Assembly (NCBI GenBank): GCA_039583875.1
Contig: CM077159.1
Span: 1,758,812 to 1,822,811 of the forward strand
Direction of reading: 5' to 3'
From: Platanthera guangdongensis
Taxonomy: Eukaryota > Streptophyta > Magnoliopsida > Asparagales > Orchidaceae
Length of the DNA stretch: 64,000 bases
Below, piece by piece: positions 23,815 to 34,062 of the stretch. Below the pieces are notes generated by a model, which was not told the origin of the DNA, did no database searches, and saw only the letters and a program-made list of their open reading frames with translations. The stretch's first letter is position 1, and every line of letters starts with the position of its first letter. Made by a program: the position numbers and the translations under genes.

Positions 23815-24445
23815 AAAACAAATATATTTCAAATTTTAAATTTCAAATTTCAGATTCCAAATTTCGAATTTCAAACTTCAAATTTCAAAATTTCAAATTT
23901 CAAATTTCAAATTTCAAAATTCAAAATTTAAATTTCGAATTTCAAATTTCAAATTTCAAAATTTCAAATTTCAAATTCAAAATTTCAAAATTCAAATTTC
24001 AAATTTCAAAATTCAAAATTTAAATTTCAAATTTCAAATTTCAAAATTTCAAATTTCAAATTTCAAATTTCAAAATCCAAAATTTAAATTTTAAATTTTA
24101 TATTTCAAATTTCAAAATTTCAAAATTTCAAATTTCAAATTTCAAAATTTCAAATTTCAAATTTCAAATTTCAAATTTCAAAATTTAAATTTCGAATTTC
24201 AAATTTCAAATTTCAAAATTTCAAATTTCAAATTTCAAATTTCAAATTTCAAATTTCAAAATTCAAATTTTAAATTTCAAATTTTCAAATTTCAAATTTC
24301 AAATTTCAAAATTTCAAATTTCAAATTTAAAATTTCAAATTTCAAAATTTCAAATTTCAAATTTCAAAATTTCAAATTTCCAATTTCAAGTTTCAAAGTT
24401 TAAAATTCAAATTTCAAATTTCCAATTTCAAAAAAATCCAAAATT
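23815..24445. repeat. (TTCAAA)n-type low-complexity leader of element E
   Basis: About 630 bp consist almost only of AATTTCAAATTTCAAA-type units of 7-9 bp, between the primer site and the gag ATG. Open frames through it (Asn-Phe-Lys-Phe-Gln repeats) are by-products. The equivalent leader of element F (47407-47710) is AT-rich but lacks this expansion. Confidence 0.9.
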
Positions 24446-26326
24446 ATGTCCTATGACGTTCACGTTTCCCGGTTGGACTCTAGGTATGATAAGGCCATGA
24501 CTAAGTTTTCCCCTAGGCAATGCCACACTTGTCCTACTTATGATAGTTTAGGGTGTCCTAAAATTTTTAGAGATTGGCTTAAGGGTATAGAACTTCATTT
24601 TAAGTGTTACGGATGGGATGACCCCCAAAAGATTCACTTTGCCCGAGAGCGGTTAATAGGTCAGGCCCAGTTATTTTGGCTGAATGAAGAGCGTCGTGTT
24701 GATGTTTATCAATATAATTGGCAGGCGATGCGTAGCCTCCTTTCGGATCAATTTGATCCCGCCTATCTCCATACTACCAACACCAAGCCTGTGAGTGACT
24801 ATAGTTATGACACTAGTTTCATACCAAGCTATATGACTGACTATAAACCAAATGCCCAGATCCAACAACACAAAACTGAATATTTGGCCCCCCTTCAACA
24901 AGGGAACAAGTCGGTCTCCGATTATATGCAACTCTTTAAGGATTTGACAGTTAGGAACGACGTGAAAGAGTTGTCTGATTTAGTTATAGACTCCCCTGAT
25001 GAGTCTAAGGTCGTGCCTAGGACAGTGCCCGTCACTGAGGACGAGGCTGAATACACTGGCGATTTGAGTGACGATGAGGATATTGGTTACCCTAGTGACC
25101 TGGATGAGGATTCCACCATTGAGGAATCATCCCTACTCCCCGTTGACGACATTTTGGAGCCTACGATTACTCCTACTGAGATTACACCTGAGTCGGTAGG
25201 CATTTTACCTGATGATGAGAGTTTACTTAGTAGTGACTTAGGATATGATCTGTTCGGACTCAAGCTAGATCCTCTTAGACCGAGATATATTGAGGACTGT
25301 TCTGATGATCCTGAAATATTGGACGTTACGACTGGTTGGGAAGACTTACCGTTGGTGAACGAGTTATGCTTGGATGATTTTAGTGCTATGAGCCCGAACG
25401 ATATTTCTTTGATGCAAACACCTTTATCTGACGTTCCCGATTTAAAGCTTCCGTCGGGATCAATTCTACCCTTGTCTGAGACCATAATTGATTCTAAATT
25501 AAATAACTTGGATGGTGTGTCAGAAGAAATTGTACGCAAGGAAGTTGCATTATTGGACGACTTTTTGGATTGTACCCTGGGTTTGATTTTACGGACTCGT
25601 CCCCCTGACCCGTTGACTCGACGTACTGATCATTTAGGACGTGAGTGTGGTATGATTGATTTCAGGAGTTCTACAGTGCCCCCTGAGTTCATTCTGCCAG
25701 GTCCCCTAGATGAGGTCCCATTAGTGCCTCCAGATCTCGTATTATTGTTGCCGACCTATAACCTGACCTCTGATTCTGAATTACATGATATATCTAAAAT
25801 ATTGGTAGACATGTCGGACGAATTTTCTGTAAGGGCGAATCCATTGTTTGAATTTTCATATGACTTTAATGGCTTTCAAACAGGTGATCTTTCTTGGACG
25901 TTAAACCCGTGTTTCGATGTTGAGAAGGACTTAGCTCCTCCTTTGGACATGTCTCCTTTGACGGCCTATTACCCTATGAGTCCATCGTTGGTCACACCCT
26001 CGAATGTTTTAGATTTTATTTCTGTCGCGACTATCTCCATTATCCTAATTTTATCCTCCATGAATTTTAAAGAAAATCACTTATCGAATTATACGTTTCA
26101 GATACGGCCGCTTATAGTGCCTCCTGATGAGATTCCCTCGGCGCCACCAGATTTAATTCTGTTGGTACCGTCTTATGTCGTTCCGTTATCACCGAATGCA
26201 CTAAGTACGTTTGTGCATGATGATGCTCGCAATGAATTTTACTTATGTAGGCACTGTAGCGAAGAGCCAACCACGCTACAACGAAGAGCCAACCACGCTA
26301 CAACAATCTATTCAAATTCTTACTAG
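24446..26326 (+). CDS. gag: Gag of element E, with long acidic C-terminus
   Basis: This is an intact 626-codon ORF from ATG 24446. Residues about 35-95 (FRDWLKGIELHFKCY, VDVYQYNWQAM, LFWLNEE) match the start of a Ty3/gypsy-type capsid. Residues about 100-170 are the rest of a short capsid (LLSDQFDPAYL, QQGNKSVSDYMQLF). From about 185 on, the protein is very rich in Asp, Glu, Ser, Leu and Pro, with no zinc knuckle. Near the 3' end a 22-bp unit is duplicated (GCCAACCACGCTACAAC, about 26264-26302). The product would assemble particles. The lack of a nucleic-acid-binding knuckle, and the absence of pol, fit a gag-only element. The same acidic tail occurs in element F. Confidence 0.8.
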   Translation: MSYDVHVSRLDSRYDKAMTKFSPRQCHTCPTYDSLGCPKIFRDWLKGIELHFKCYGWDDPQKIHFARERLIGQAQLFWLNEERRVDVYQYNWQAMRSLLSDQFDPAYLHTTNTKPVSDYSYDTSFIPSYMTDYKPNAQIQQHKTEYLAPLQQGNKSVSDYMQLFKDLTVRNDVKELSDLVIDSPDESKVVPRTVPVTEDEAEYTGDLSDDEDIGYPSDLDEDSTIEESSLLPVDDILEPTITPTEITPESVGILPDDESLLSSDLGYDLFGLKLDPLRPRYIEDCSDDPEILDVTTGWEDLPLVNELCLDDFSAMSPNDISLMQTPLSDVPDLKLPSGSILPLSETIIDSKLNNLDGVSEEIVRKEVALLDDFLDCTLGLILRTRPPDPLTRRTDHLGRECGMIDFRSSTVPPEFILPGPLDEVPLVPPDLVLLLPTYNLTSDSELHDISKILVDMSDEFSVRANPLFEFSYDFNGFQTGDLSWTLNPCFDVEKDLAPPLDMSPLTAYYPMSPSLVTPSNVLDFISVATISIILILSSMNFKENHLSNYTFQIRPLIVPPDEIPSAPPDLILLVPSYVVPLSPNALSTFVHDDARNEFYLCRHCSEEPTTLQRRANHATTIYSNSY

Positions 26327-26370
26327 CTTACAAAAAAGAGCGTCTTACGGTATAATTTGGGAATTTTGAC

Positions 26371-26740
26371 TTGGTGCGTCTCGTCCCTGAACGGTTACCT
26401 TCAGGCACTATAGAAAGTGGGCGAGTTGGAAAGCTGGACCATTTGTGGAATTTAATGGCATTAGGAGAACGCGCACTACTTTTGATGTTTTTCACCGATT
26501 GGGGTGATACTCCTATTTCTAATGTTTCTGATTTAACGCTGCATGTCTTTCCACCACTTGAGTAATTTGCATGTCCGTTTGGCTCCACTTCGTTCTCTTA
26601 TGGGTTGGGTAGTGAGTTTGTGCCTGGATCACTTTCTTTTTCGGTCTTCACTGGAGGTATGTTTGTAGTTGATGTTGAAATTTTTCTTCCTTTATTGCCT
26701 AATGCTTTTCCGAGGTTCCCCAGGACCATCTTTTTGCATT
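26371..26740 (+). pseudogene. Short second ORF of element E
   Basis: Downstream of gag, one frame reads LVRLVPERLPSGTI...FTDWG...VSDLTLHVFPPLE, meets a TAA at 26563, and goes on in the same frame to GSEFVPGSLSFSV. Element F encodes the same motif order on the minus strand (LVYLTPERMPPGTL...FSTDWG...VSYFTLHASMPLE...FPGSFSFSV). The function is unknown. Conservation between diverged copies is the only reason to consider it coding. Confidence 0.4.
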
Positions 26741-26921
26741 ACAGGATAATCCAGGTTGAAGTGCTCTCCTCTACTTGTGGCGATATTGGACACTACCTGC
26801 GTCGTTGGCGTGATCGTCCAGTCTCCGATGTCCATTGGCCGTTTGGATCGGGGGTAGCTCGTTTGGTTGTAGCTCTCCCGCACTGGTGCAGTCAAATCCA
26901 CTCATCGGTGATGAGTATTTT

Positions 26922-26936
26922 CGAGCGGGGCAGGAT
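26922..26936 (+). other. Polypurine tract of element E
   Basis: GAGCGGGGCAGGAT immediately precedes the 3' LTR start TGATGGAGAC. It is purine-rich with two interruptions, in the position expected for plus-strand priming. Confidence 0.5.
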
Positions 26937-28260
26937 TGATGGAGACTAAGGCGCGCAACACCTTGAAGACGGCGCACTGACAAATGACCGTGAAGAGGAT
27001 CGCCATAATAGGCGTCCGGATCGCAAGCCGATTTATTAATAATTAATAATAATTGTTATCAAATTATTATTAATTATTAATCCATGCTTTGTGTGTTTTA
27101 TTTTAATAATTGCACTTTTATTTCATGTAATATGTACATTATGGTTATGATATAAAATTATGATGTATGTGTGTGTTTTATTATCATGTTTTCATGTTTG
27201 GGCTGCCTCTAGCCAGTTGGAGTGTTGTTGTTGTTGTAGCCTATATATAGGCATGTCCCCCCCCCTCTATTTGGAGAAGATTGAAAGAAAAGAAATTTGA
27301 AAATCATTACCTCTTGAAGCTTCCTCCTTTCTTATCTCTTGGCCGATCTTTCTCTTGCTCCCCCTTCTCTCTCCTTGGCCGCCGGCCACTTCTCATCCCC
27401 TCTCTCAAATCTCGGTTTTCCGCCTCCCTCCCTCTTTCTCCAACCCGGCCACCACTCCTCTCCTACCCGAGCCACCATCCACAACTCCCAAGGCCAACAC
27501 CTCTTCCTTTTCCCTCCAACAAGAGCCGACCACCCTCCTCCTTCCCCCTACCCGAAACACCACCATCAGGACCAACCCAAGCTGCCTCTGCCTCCACCAA
27601 GACAACCGCCACCTTATTTCTCTCTTGCCATACTTGAAGATATTTACTTCCATATTAAGAAGATTTCGACGGGACTTTCCATTTCCAGCGTAACACGACA
27701 AAGGCGGACGAATTTCACTCCTACCGGAGTGATTCCGGTGGAGCCATTGAAGAACGATCCTCGCCGAGTGAATCAGAATCATCCATTCCGGTTGGGTAAC
27801 GAGCCTTTCCACTTTCGTGTGTTTCATTCCTTAAATAATCTTGTGGTGGAATTTCTGGCATTAAATTTTGAAATCATTTCAAATTTCGTGATTAGCTTCA
27901 ATTGTTTTGCGTTGTTTTCTTGATCGACTTAATTTCGTAAAGGGTTTGGCGAGCCCTTGTTGTCTTTTGTTGGGAGAGATGTACCTTTTCCAAATTCGTG
28001 ATTATTTTCGGTAGATCTCTTTGGGTACAACCTTCGCTCGTCCGGATCCAATATTGGTCCTTTTTACCTTGATCGGATACCGGCCTATCGCCCTTATTTG
28101 ATCTCGAAATGGTTTGGCTACCCGTACACTAGCGTGGAATTGAATGAATGTGATAGCGTGGAGCGGCGTAGAACAATTGTGTGAGCGTAGAATTCATCGT
28201 GAAGAGATAGTCGTGCGCGTCCGTAGTTATAATTCGGCTCTAATGCGTACGTCTACATCA
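26937..28260 (+). repeat. 3' LTR of element E
   Basis: This 1324-bp copy begins TGATGGAGAC and ends TCTACATCA, and is followed by GAGGT. It differs from the 5' LTR by scattered substitutions, such as a three-base repeat change before the TATA box. Confidence 0.88.
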
Positions 28261-28265
28261 GAGGT

Positions 28266-29240
28266 TGAATGACTCGGCGGGCGATCCTATGGTCCAGTTG
28301 GGTAGCTAGCCCAACAAGTCTCCATATCCACCCTCCACCCCTCCTGGGCTGACCGCGAGCCCGCCACTGGTCATGCCTATGCACTAGGCTTCGACCTATA
28401 TGGCCGCGAGGACTTCGAGACCTACAAGGGCGTCCCCTTGCGACAGCTTGGCCATGAGGGTCTGGAGGACCATATGCGAGCTATGAAGCTCCACCACACG
28501 GTGGTCCGCCGTAGCTTCAACCTCAGCAACCTCCTCCAGAAGGCCGACCAAGCACGCGATGTCACCAAGGACAAGGCCGTCGACTTGGCGAGGCAGCTCG
28601 AAATTGCTGAGAATCTTCTCACCCAAGCCGCCAGCAGACTGGTAAGTATAGGGTGGTTGCCTATCCCTTTCCCCCTTTTTACTTAGTATTTTCTGCTCTA
28701 TTACTAAGGTACTACCTCTCTTATCAGGACGCCAAGGCAGCTGGGGAGTTGCGGGCTCGCGCCGCCGGGCAAGAAGAGGAGATCGGCTAGCTGCGTGCGT
28801 GCCTTGCAAAGATGGAGGGGACGAACGTGAAGATGATGGAGGAGAACACGAGCCTCAGCCGTGAGGTCCGCCGCCAAGCGGAGATCTTCTTCCCGGCTCG
28901 CGATGTTGAGCCTGCCTTCCCCTACAAGAGCCCAAGGATCTTCGGCGAGGCTGATGTCACCGAGACGTTGTGGATCAACTCGATCCAAATAGTTGAATGT
29001 ACCCTCCAGATGATGAAAGATAAATGAGTGCTGGTGGAGGGTTGCGAGGAGATCTCAGTACGGGACCTGATGCCGAGTCTGTTCCCGGCGACATCGCCCA
29101 GCAAGAAGGAGGATAGCCTTGACACGCTCTTCGAGATGGGCTTCCAGGACCTGACCGGCGGAGGGGGGGGAGGACCACCAATCCAGCGAGGGGGGCAAAG
29201 GCTGATCCTGTCTTTGCTGTGTCTTGCTTGCTCGTGAGAC
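28266..29240 (+). pseudogene. Locus D, part 2: coiled-coil 3' exons
   Basis: The frame runs from about 28406 through DFETYKGVPLRQLGHEGLEDHM and a heptad-rich stretch (ARQLEIAENLL) to 28641, across an intron (28642-28727), and on in frame through further charged coiled-coil sequence. In-frame stops lie at about 28788 and 29025, after which the frame continues to about 29237 with a glycine run. A glutamine/glutamate-rich coiled coil after an N-terminal domain suits the same transposon-associated family as part 1. The junction with part 1 is the target duplication of element E. Confidence 0.5.
28642..28727 (+). other. Intron in locus D
   Basis: The consensus donor is CTG|GTAAGTATA. A branch-like TTACTAA (28701-28707), a pyrimidine-rich stretch and the acceptor CTCTCTTATCAG follow. 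The length is 86 nt. The flanking exon frames join in phase 0 within a continuous coiled-coil pattern. Confidence 0.75.
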
Positions 29241-29496
29241 CTTCCCTTGGCGACCTCGCGTAGATAGATTTTGCAAGTAGGATAGCTGTTAGAGCTTGTT
29301 CATGAGAGTACATTTTTAGATCTTGCCGAATCATAGATGATCCGAGGATGGACTACCTGCCGCGCTGGGCACACCACCCCAGCTCGCTCGCGAGCTACCC
29401 ATAAACTTATCAATATAGGACCAAATTCACAAAGTTTTCACCAGTAAAACAAATAAGGGGTGGAGCGTCCTGCCGGAGCCCGCCTCCCTTCAGTGA
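29241..29496. other. Non-coding 3' flank of locus D
   Basis: I see no gene. AT- and GC-rich patches alternate. The stretch ends with AGTGA (29492-29496), the target duplication of element F, and continues on the far side of F at 49138. Confidence 0.5.
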
Positions 29497-30483
29497 TGAT
29501 GTAGGCTTGCCCCTTTTTGGCGTTATGGTGACGGACATAACTAAACGCAACGCTCTCCGCTAACTCTCACATCACGCTCAAGCAACAAAAACGCAGTAAC
29601 TACCAAACTCGGATATTCATTAAACATAGACAACGGAGGGTTCGCAAAACCCTTCAAGATAGTACCGATGCGATAGGCCAAGGTCCTCTCAAGCGAAAGG
29701 AACCTACACGGTTCAGTCGAGCGTTATTGTACCAAAAGACAATCCACCGAAAACAAAAGATTCGGACAAGGGTGGTTATCTCCCAAGAAAATAAAACAAG
29801 GGCCGCCACGCCTCACGAACTTATATGGAAAAATAAAACACCAACAATATCAATGAAAATTTAACCACGAAATTTCAAACGCTTCACAATCCAGGAAACA
29901 CGCATATGCCACAAGATCTATCAATGGGAGAAAACACACAACGGTAGAGATTTTTCGTTACCCAAACCAGAATAGATGACTCCAGTTATCTCGCTTGAAT
30001 CTCTCTTCCACGGCTCCGTCGGAGTTATGCCGGATGGAGAGGAAACTCGTCCTCCTTCATCGCGTCACGCCTTGGCCGAGATCCACGAGAGATTACCACA
30101 AGCACCTTGCTCTAACCACCAATAGAGAGGGGTGGCCGGAGTCTTCCTTGAAGGGGGAATGGGTTGGTCGGGTTGTGCTTGAGAGAGGTCGGTCGACTAT
30201 GTATGAAAGGGAGAGGGGGCTAGGGGGTGGTAGCTTATGAAGGTGGGGCTTTGGGTGGCCGAGAAAAGGAGGAGGTAGGGGAGTTTGGAGGCTAGGAGAG
30301 GGAGAGAAGGCTAGGATTGAGAGGGAGCCGAAATTAGAATAGGAGGGAGAGGGGGGAGATTCCTTTTGGAGGTAGGATTTCAAATTCTCATTCAACTTCA
30401 CCATATGAAAACAATCCATGTCTATATATAGGCTACACCACTCAATCTCCACCTTAGAAAATTAACACCCTCATGATGGTTAT
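29497..30483 (-). repeat. 3' LTR of element F, 3' portion
   Basis: This matches 47731-48717 closely. The minus-strand terminus is CTACATCA. It contains the TATATATAG promoter box near 30422-30430. It is split at 30483 by element G, and the remainder is at 44053-44466. Confidence 0.88.
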
Positions 30484-30855
30484 TGTAGAAAGTAGCGAAT
30501 AAGAAAGAACAAACGGATAGACTTTTGAATAATTGAAATTTTATTATCCAAAAAAGACAAGATTTACAAAGGTATGACCTCCCTTATATAGAATGGATGA
30601 GATATGAGAGAGTATAAACAAACAATGTGGGACTAAACATGTACATGGCAGAGCGGCTAGAAATAAAGGAGACCGCACAGGCCGCGTGGTTAGACAGATG
30701 GGTTAACCGCACGGCACCTCCAGCAGGATAAGAACAGGCCGCACAGAGAGTCCGATAGACCGCCCGGTCTCCAAGCACCAGAGGAGACCGCCAGACCGCT
30801 CGGTCAACAAACCGCCAGACAAGACCGCTAGGCCGCCCGGTCTAATACTTCAACA
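30484..30855 (-). repeat. 3' LTR of element G
   Basis: This 372-bp LTR is nearly identical to 43676-44047. It contains repeated GACCGC/CCGCCCGGTC motifs near its outer end. Confidence 0.92.
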
Positions 30856-30870
30856 CTCCCCCTCAAGCTG
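30856..30870 (-). other. Polypurine tract of element G
   Basis: The minus strand reads CAGCTTGAGGGGGAG directly before the 3' LTR start TGTTGAAG. Confidence 0.85.
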
Positions 30871-33727
30871 TAGCATAGATATCAATCAAGCCCAGCTTGT
30901 CACAAATGTGGAAGAAGGAAGTAGAGACCAGCTTGGTGAAGATATCTGACAATTCCTTGTCAGAGGTGACAAATGGAGTACAAATCTGTTTCTTCAAAAT
31001 CTCTTCCCGAATGAAGTGACAGTCAACCTCTATATGCTTTGTTCTCTCATGGAAGACCGGATTTCTGGATATGTATATAGCGGCCTTGTTGTCACAGAAC
31101 ATAGGGAGAGGACAGTCATATACCTTGCCTAGGTCAAGCATGAGTGCCCGCAACCACTTTAACTCACACGTGGTTGACGCCATACTCCGGTATTCAGCTT
31201 CTGCACTGGATCTGGAGACAACAGACTGTTTCTTGCTCTTCCAACTCACGAGATTACCTCCAACAAAGGTAAAAAAACCTGATGTGGATTTACGATCGCC
31301 TTTGTCATCCGCGTAACTTGAATTGGAGTAGGCCTCAACCCTCAGATGACGATTCTTCTGAAAGAGTAACCCTTTGCCTGGTGCTGCTTTGATATACTCT
31401 AAAATCTTCAGGGCAGACTGAAGATGGCACTCCCTGGGAGCTTGCATAAACTGACTGACCTTGCCTACAGCATAAGCGATGTCGGGTCTAGTCACCGTGA
31501 GATAGATGAGTTTGCCTACCAAACGTCTGTACCTTGTGACATCAGATAGAAGAGGCGAGTCATCCGTCCACGTTTTGTCTTCTCCAATAGCCATGGAAAA
31601 AAGAGCTGGTTTGGCACCTGTCAATCCTGCTTCTCGTAGAAGATCAAGGGCATACTTCCGTTGAGAGAGAACCAAGGAGTCAAGTTTCCGAGAGATTTCT
31701 ATCCCCAAAAAGTATTTCGGGGAGCCCATATCCTTCGTGACCAAGTGCTGACGGAGGTGCTTCTTCGTCAAGTCCACCCCATCTCGGTCATCTCTAGTAA
31801 GAAGAATATCATCCACATATACTGCCAAAACCACCAGTCCCGAGGCTGTTTTGCGAATGAATAAGGAGTGATCGGCCGAACTCCTTCTAAAGCCGATGGT
31901 AGCCATCTCCTCATCCATGACAGACTTCCAATGAGGGAGAGCAAGAGCCTCCTGGTAGGTGCAGGGAGTATAAGTAGCAGAGATAGCCAAGGCAAGACAC
32001 CTGCGAGAAGGAGAAAGCCGATCATAGGAAACAACTGCCGCAAGCGGGTGTTGAGTACACGCCCGCACCCCTTTGCGAAGAGCAATGGGAAGATCCAGGT
32101 CGACGGGAGCGTCAGAGACCGGAGAGTCCGTGGCAGAGAAGGCTGGCCCGAGACTAGAGAGAGACGACGGCGGAGAGGAGGGTGGAGGGGTGGGTGGGGA
32201 GACGGACTGGGAAGGAGTCGGTGGAGGAGGAGACGGAGGTGGGAAAATGTCGAGAGGCGGGGAAGGAACGGAGATATCAGAAGGAAGAGAAGAGGTAGGA
32301 GAGAAATAGGAAGCATTCTCGAAAAAAGTCACATCCGCGGAGACAAACTGCTTGCAGAGAAGGGGGTCAAAGAAGCAATAACCTTTTTGAGTGGTAGAGT
32401 ACCCCAAAAAGAAACACTTGGTGGAACAGGGGGAAAGCTTGTCGCGGGTAGCGGAGGGAGCGTGAACAAAGGCCGTACAGCCAAAGACACGGAGAGGAAG
32501 AGGAAAAGGTTCCTTGTGGGGGTAGAGAATGGAGAAGGGGGTCTGGCCGTGGAGAACAGTGGAGGGAAGGCGATTGATGAGATAGCAGCCGAGGAGCACA
32601 TCGTAGCCCCAGTAGGAGCGAGGTACGTGCATCTGCGTCATGAGAGTACGAGCAACATCAAGCAGGTGACGGTTTTTACGCTCCGCCACCCCATTCTGCT
32701 GGGATGTGTAAACACAAGTCGTTTGATGAAGCAGGCCATGTTGGTGAAAGAAAGAGGAGAACTCATGATTCAGATATTCCTTGGCATTATCAGAATGTAA
32801 AACTTTAATAGAAATAGCAAATTGAGTCTGAATCATAAAATAAAATGATTCCCAAACAGAAAAGAGTTCAGAGCGATCTTTTAACAGATACACCCAGGTA
32901 CATCGTGAAAAATCATCGATAAAAGTGACAAAATAGGAACTACCCCGACCAACAGTGAGGGTAGGAGCAGGACCCCATACATCAGAATGAATAAGATCAA
33001 ACGGGTGAGAGGAGCCACGACCTTTCTTCGGTGGGAAGGAGGAGCGATGATGTTTGCCAAGCTGACACGCATCACAGTTGAGCGGAGAACTGGTAGGAGG
33101 TAAGTGGGGCAGAAGCTGGCGAAGAATCCGAGGAGGAGGATGTCCAAGGCGAAGATGCCATTGAAGGAGATCTGTGGAGGAGGAGTAGGCAGACAGAGCG
33201 GAAACATCATCGAGGAAGTAGAGGCCGCCGCTCTCAGTCCCAGTAGCAATCGTCCGCTGGGTCCTCGGGTCCTGAAAAGAACAAGTAGTGGGAGTGAATA
33301 AGACGGAGCACTGAAGTTGCCGGCATAAAGTAGTAACTGATAACAAATTGCACGAGAACTTCGGGACATAGAGGGTGTCCTCCAGGCAAAGCGAGGGGGT
33401 GAGTTGAACCATGCCCGTCCCATGAACCAGGGATGGGGAACCATCCACCACACAAACCGGGGGTAAGCGGTCATGTGTCTCAAGACGGGAGAAGCAATGA
33501 GGGTTGCTCGTCATATGATTTGTAGCACCGGAGTCAATCAGCCATTTACCTTGGGTAATGACGTGGGCACTACCTGACTTCGTGGCCACAGAGGCAGACG
33601 ACCGAGAAGAGGCGGAGGCCGAAGAAGGATCATCACCGGAAGGGCGAAGATGAGGATGTTTCTGCCAGCAGAGGTCAACAGAGTGGCCGGTACGACCACA
33701 GTGAGAGCAGAGGAACCGAGATGAACC
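30863..33727 (-). CDS. pol: Pol of element G with RT core deletion
   Basis: The frame is open for 961 codons, its first few codons (33748-33728) coming from H. In those residues: a CCHC knuckle (C14, C17, H22, C27), protease DSG at D72, the integrase finger H198/H203/C225/C228 and catalytic D256, D320 and E356 (35 apart). A proline/serine-rich linker follows at about 500-545. RT begins near KSVMDEEM (about 608-615) but jumps at once to GFRRSSADHSLF and the YVDD box (644-647). The RT fingers and most of the palm, about 150 residues in related proteins, are missing with the frame kept. RNase H follows with the usual DADY-like, STSGF and AEAEY motifs. RT activity is not expected. Confidence 0.9.
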   Translation of the reverse strand, partial: GSSRFLCSHCGRTGHSVDLCWQKHPHLRPSGDDPSSASASSRSSASVATKSGSAHVITQGKWLIDSGATNHMTSNPHCFSRLETHDRLPPVCVVDGSPSLVHGTGMVQLTPSLCLEDTLYVPKFSCNLLSVTTLCRQLQCSVLFTPTTCSFQDPRTQRTIATGTESGGLYFLDDVSALSAYSSSTDLLQWHLRLGHPPPRILRQLLPHLPPTSSPLNCDACQLGKHHRSSFPPKKGRGSSHPFDLIHSDVWGPAPTLTVGRGSSYFVTFIDDFSRCTWVYLLKDRSELFSVWESFYFMIQTQFAISIKVLHSDNAKEYLNHEFSSFFHQHGLLHQTTCVYTSQQNGVAERKNRHLLDVARTLMTQMHVPRSYWGYDVLLGCYLINRLPSTVLHGQTPFSILYPHKEPFPLPLRVFGCTAFVHAPSATRDKLSPCSTKCFFLGYSTTQKGYCFFDPLLCKQFVSADVTFFENASYFSPTSSLPSDISVPSPPLDIFPPPSPPPPTPSQSVSPPTPPPSSPPSSLSSLGPAFSATDSPVSDAPVDLDLPIALRKGVRACTQHPLAAVVSYDRLSPSRRCLALAISATYTPCTYQEALALPHWKSVMDEEMATIGFRRSSADHSLFIRKTASGLVVLAVYVDDILLTRDDRDGVDLTKKHLRQHLVTKDMGSPKYFLGIEISRKLDSLVLSQRKYALDLLREAGLTGAKPALFSMAIGEDKTWTDDSPLLSDVTRYRRLVGKLIYLTVTRPDIAYAVGKVSQFMQAPRECHLQSALKILEYIKAAPGKGLLFQKNRHLRVEAYSNSSYADDKGDRKSTSGFFTFVGGNLVSWKSKKQSVVSRSSAEAEYRSMASTTCELKWLRALMLDLGKVYDCPLPMFCDNKAAIYISRNPVFHERTKHIEVDCHFIREEILKKQICTPFVTSDKELSDIFTKLVSTSFFHICDKLGLIDIYATA

Positions 33728-34062
33728 TGTTGGGTATTGTATCCACAATTACCTGAATTTGACGAAGCCACCTATCAAGCTAAGATGAATTCACGATGTA
33801 TTTGATAAAACCTTTTAAGTTGTGCTTGCAGTTATTCCACGCTAAGTGCGCTCCAATGTCAGGGTGTAGTAGGTCAATATACACGGGTCTGCATGACGTA
33901 ATCCCTCGTTGAGCAGATCAGTGTGTTGGCCTACGTGCACTCTCTCTATTGGAGGGTACTTATTTTCAAGTACAGGGCTGTGATCATGCAAGAGCAGACA
34001 AGGAGTAAGGATGGGTCAAAGAGCAGCTCATGGGTGGAAAGACAAAAAATCGTCTAAGTGTG

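Larger units (their letters stand above)
22431..28260 (+). mobile_element. Element E: gag-only LTR retrotransposon (TR-GAG type)
   Basis: Two LTRs of about 1.32 kb (22431-23750 and 26937-28260) flank a primer site, a 630-bp simple-sequence leader, one long gag ORF and a short second ORF. There is no protease, RT, RNase H or integrase. TAGGT precedes and GAGGT follows the element, probably a 5-bp duplication with one change. It inserted into locus D. Such gag-only LTR elements are known in plants as TR-GAGs. They need enzymes from an autonomous partner. Element F is a second, diverged member of the family. Confidence 0.85.

Noticed and set aside
23634..24023. Plus-strand frame of Asn-Phe-Lys-Phe-Gln repeats.
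   Set aside because: By-product of the TTCAAA simple sequence; no conserved protein.
31868..32800. 310-codon plus-strand open frame rich in Arg, Gly and Glu.
   Set aside because: Antisense shadow of the Ser/Pro-rich linker and integrase region of element G pol, which has clear domains on the other strand.
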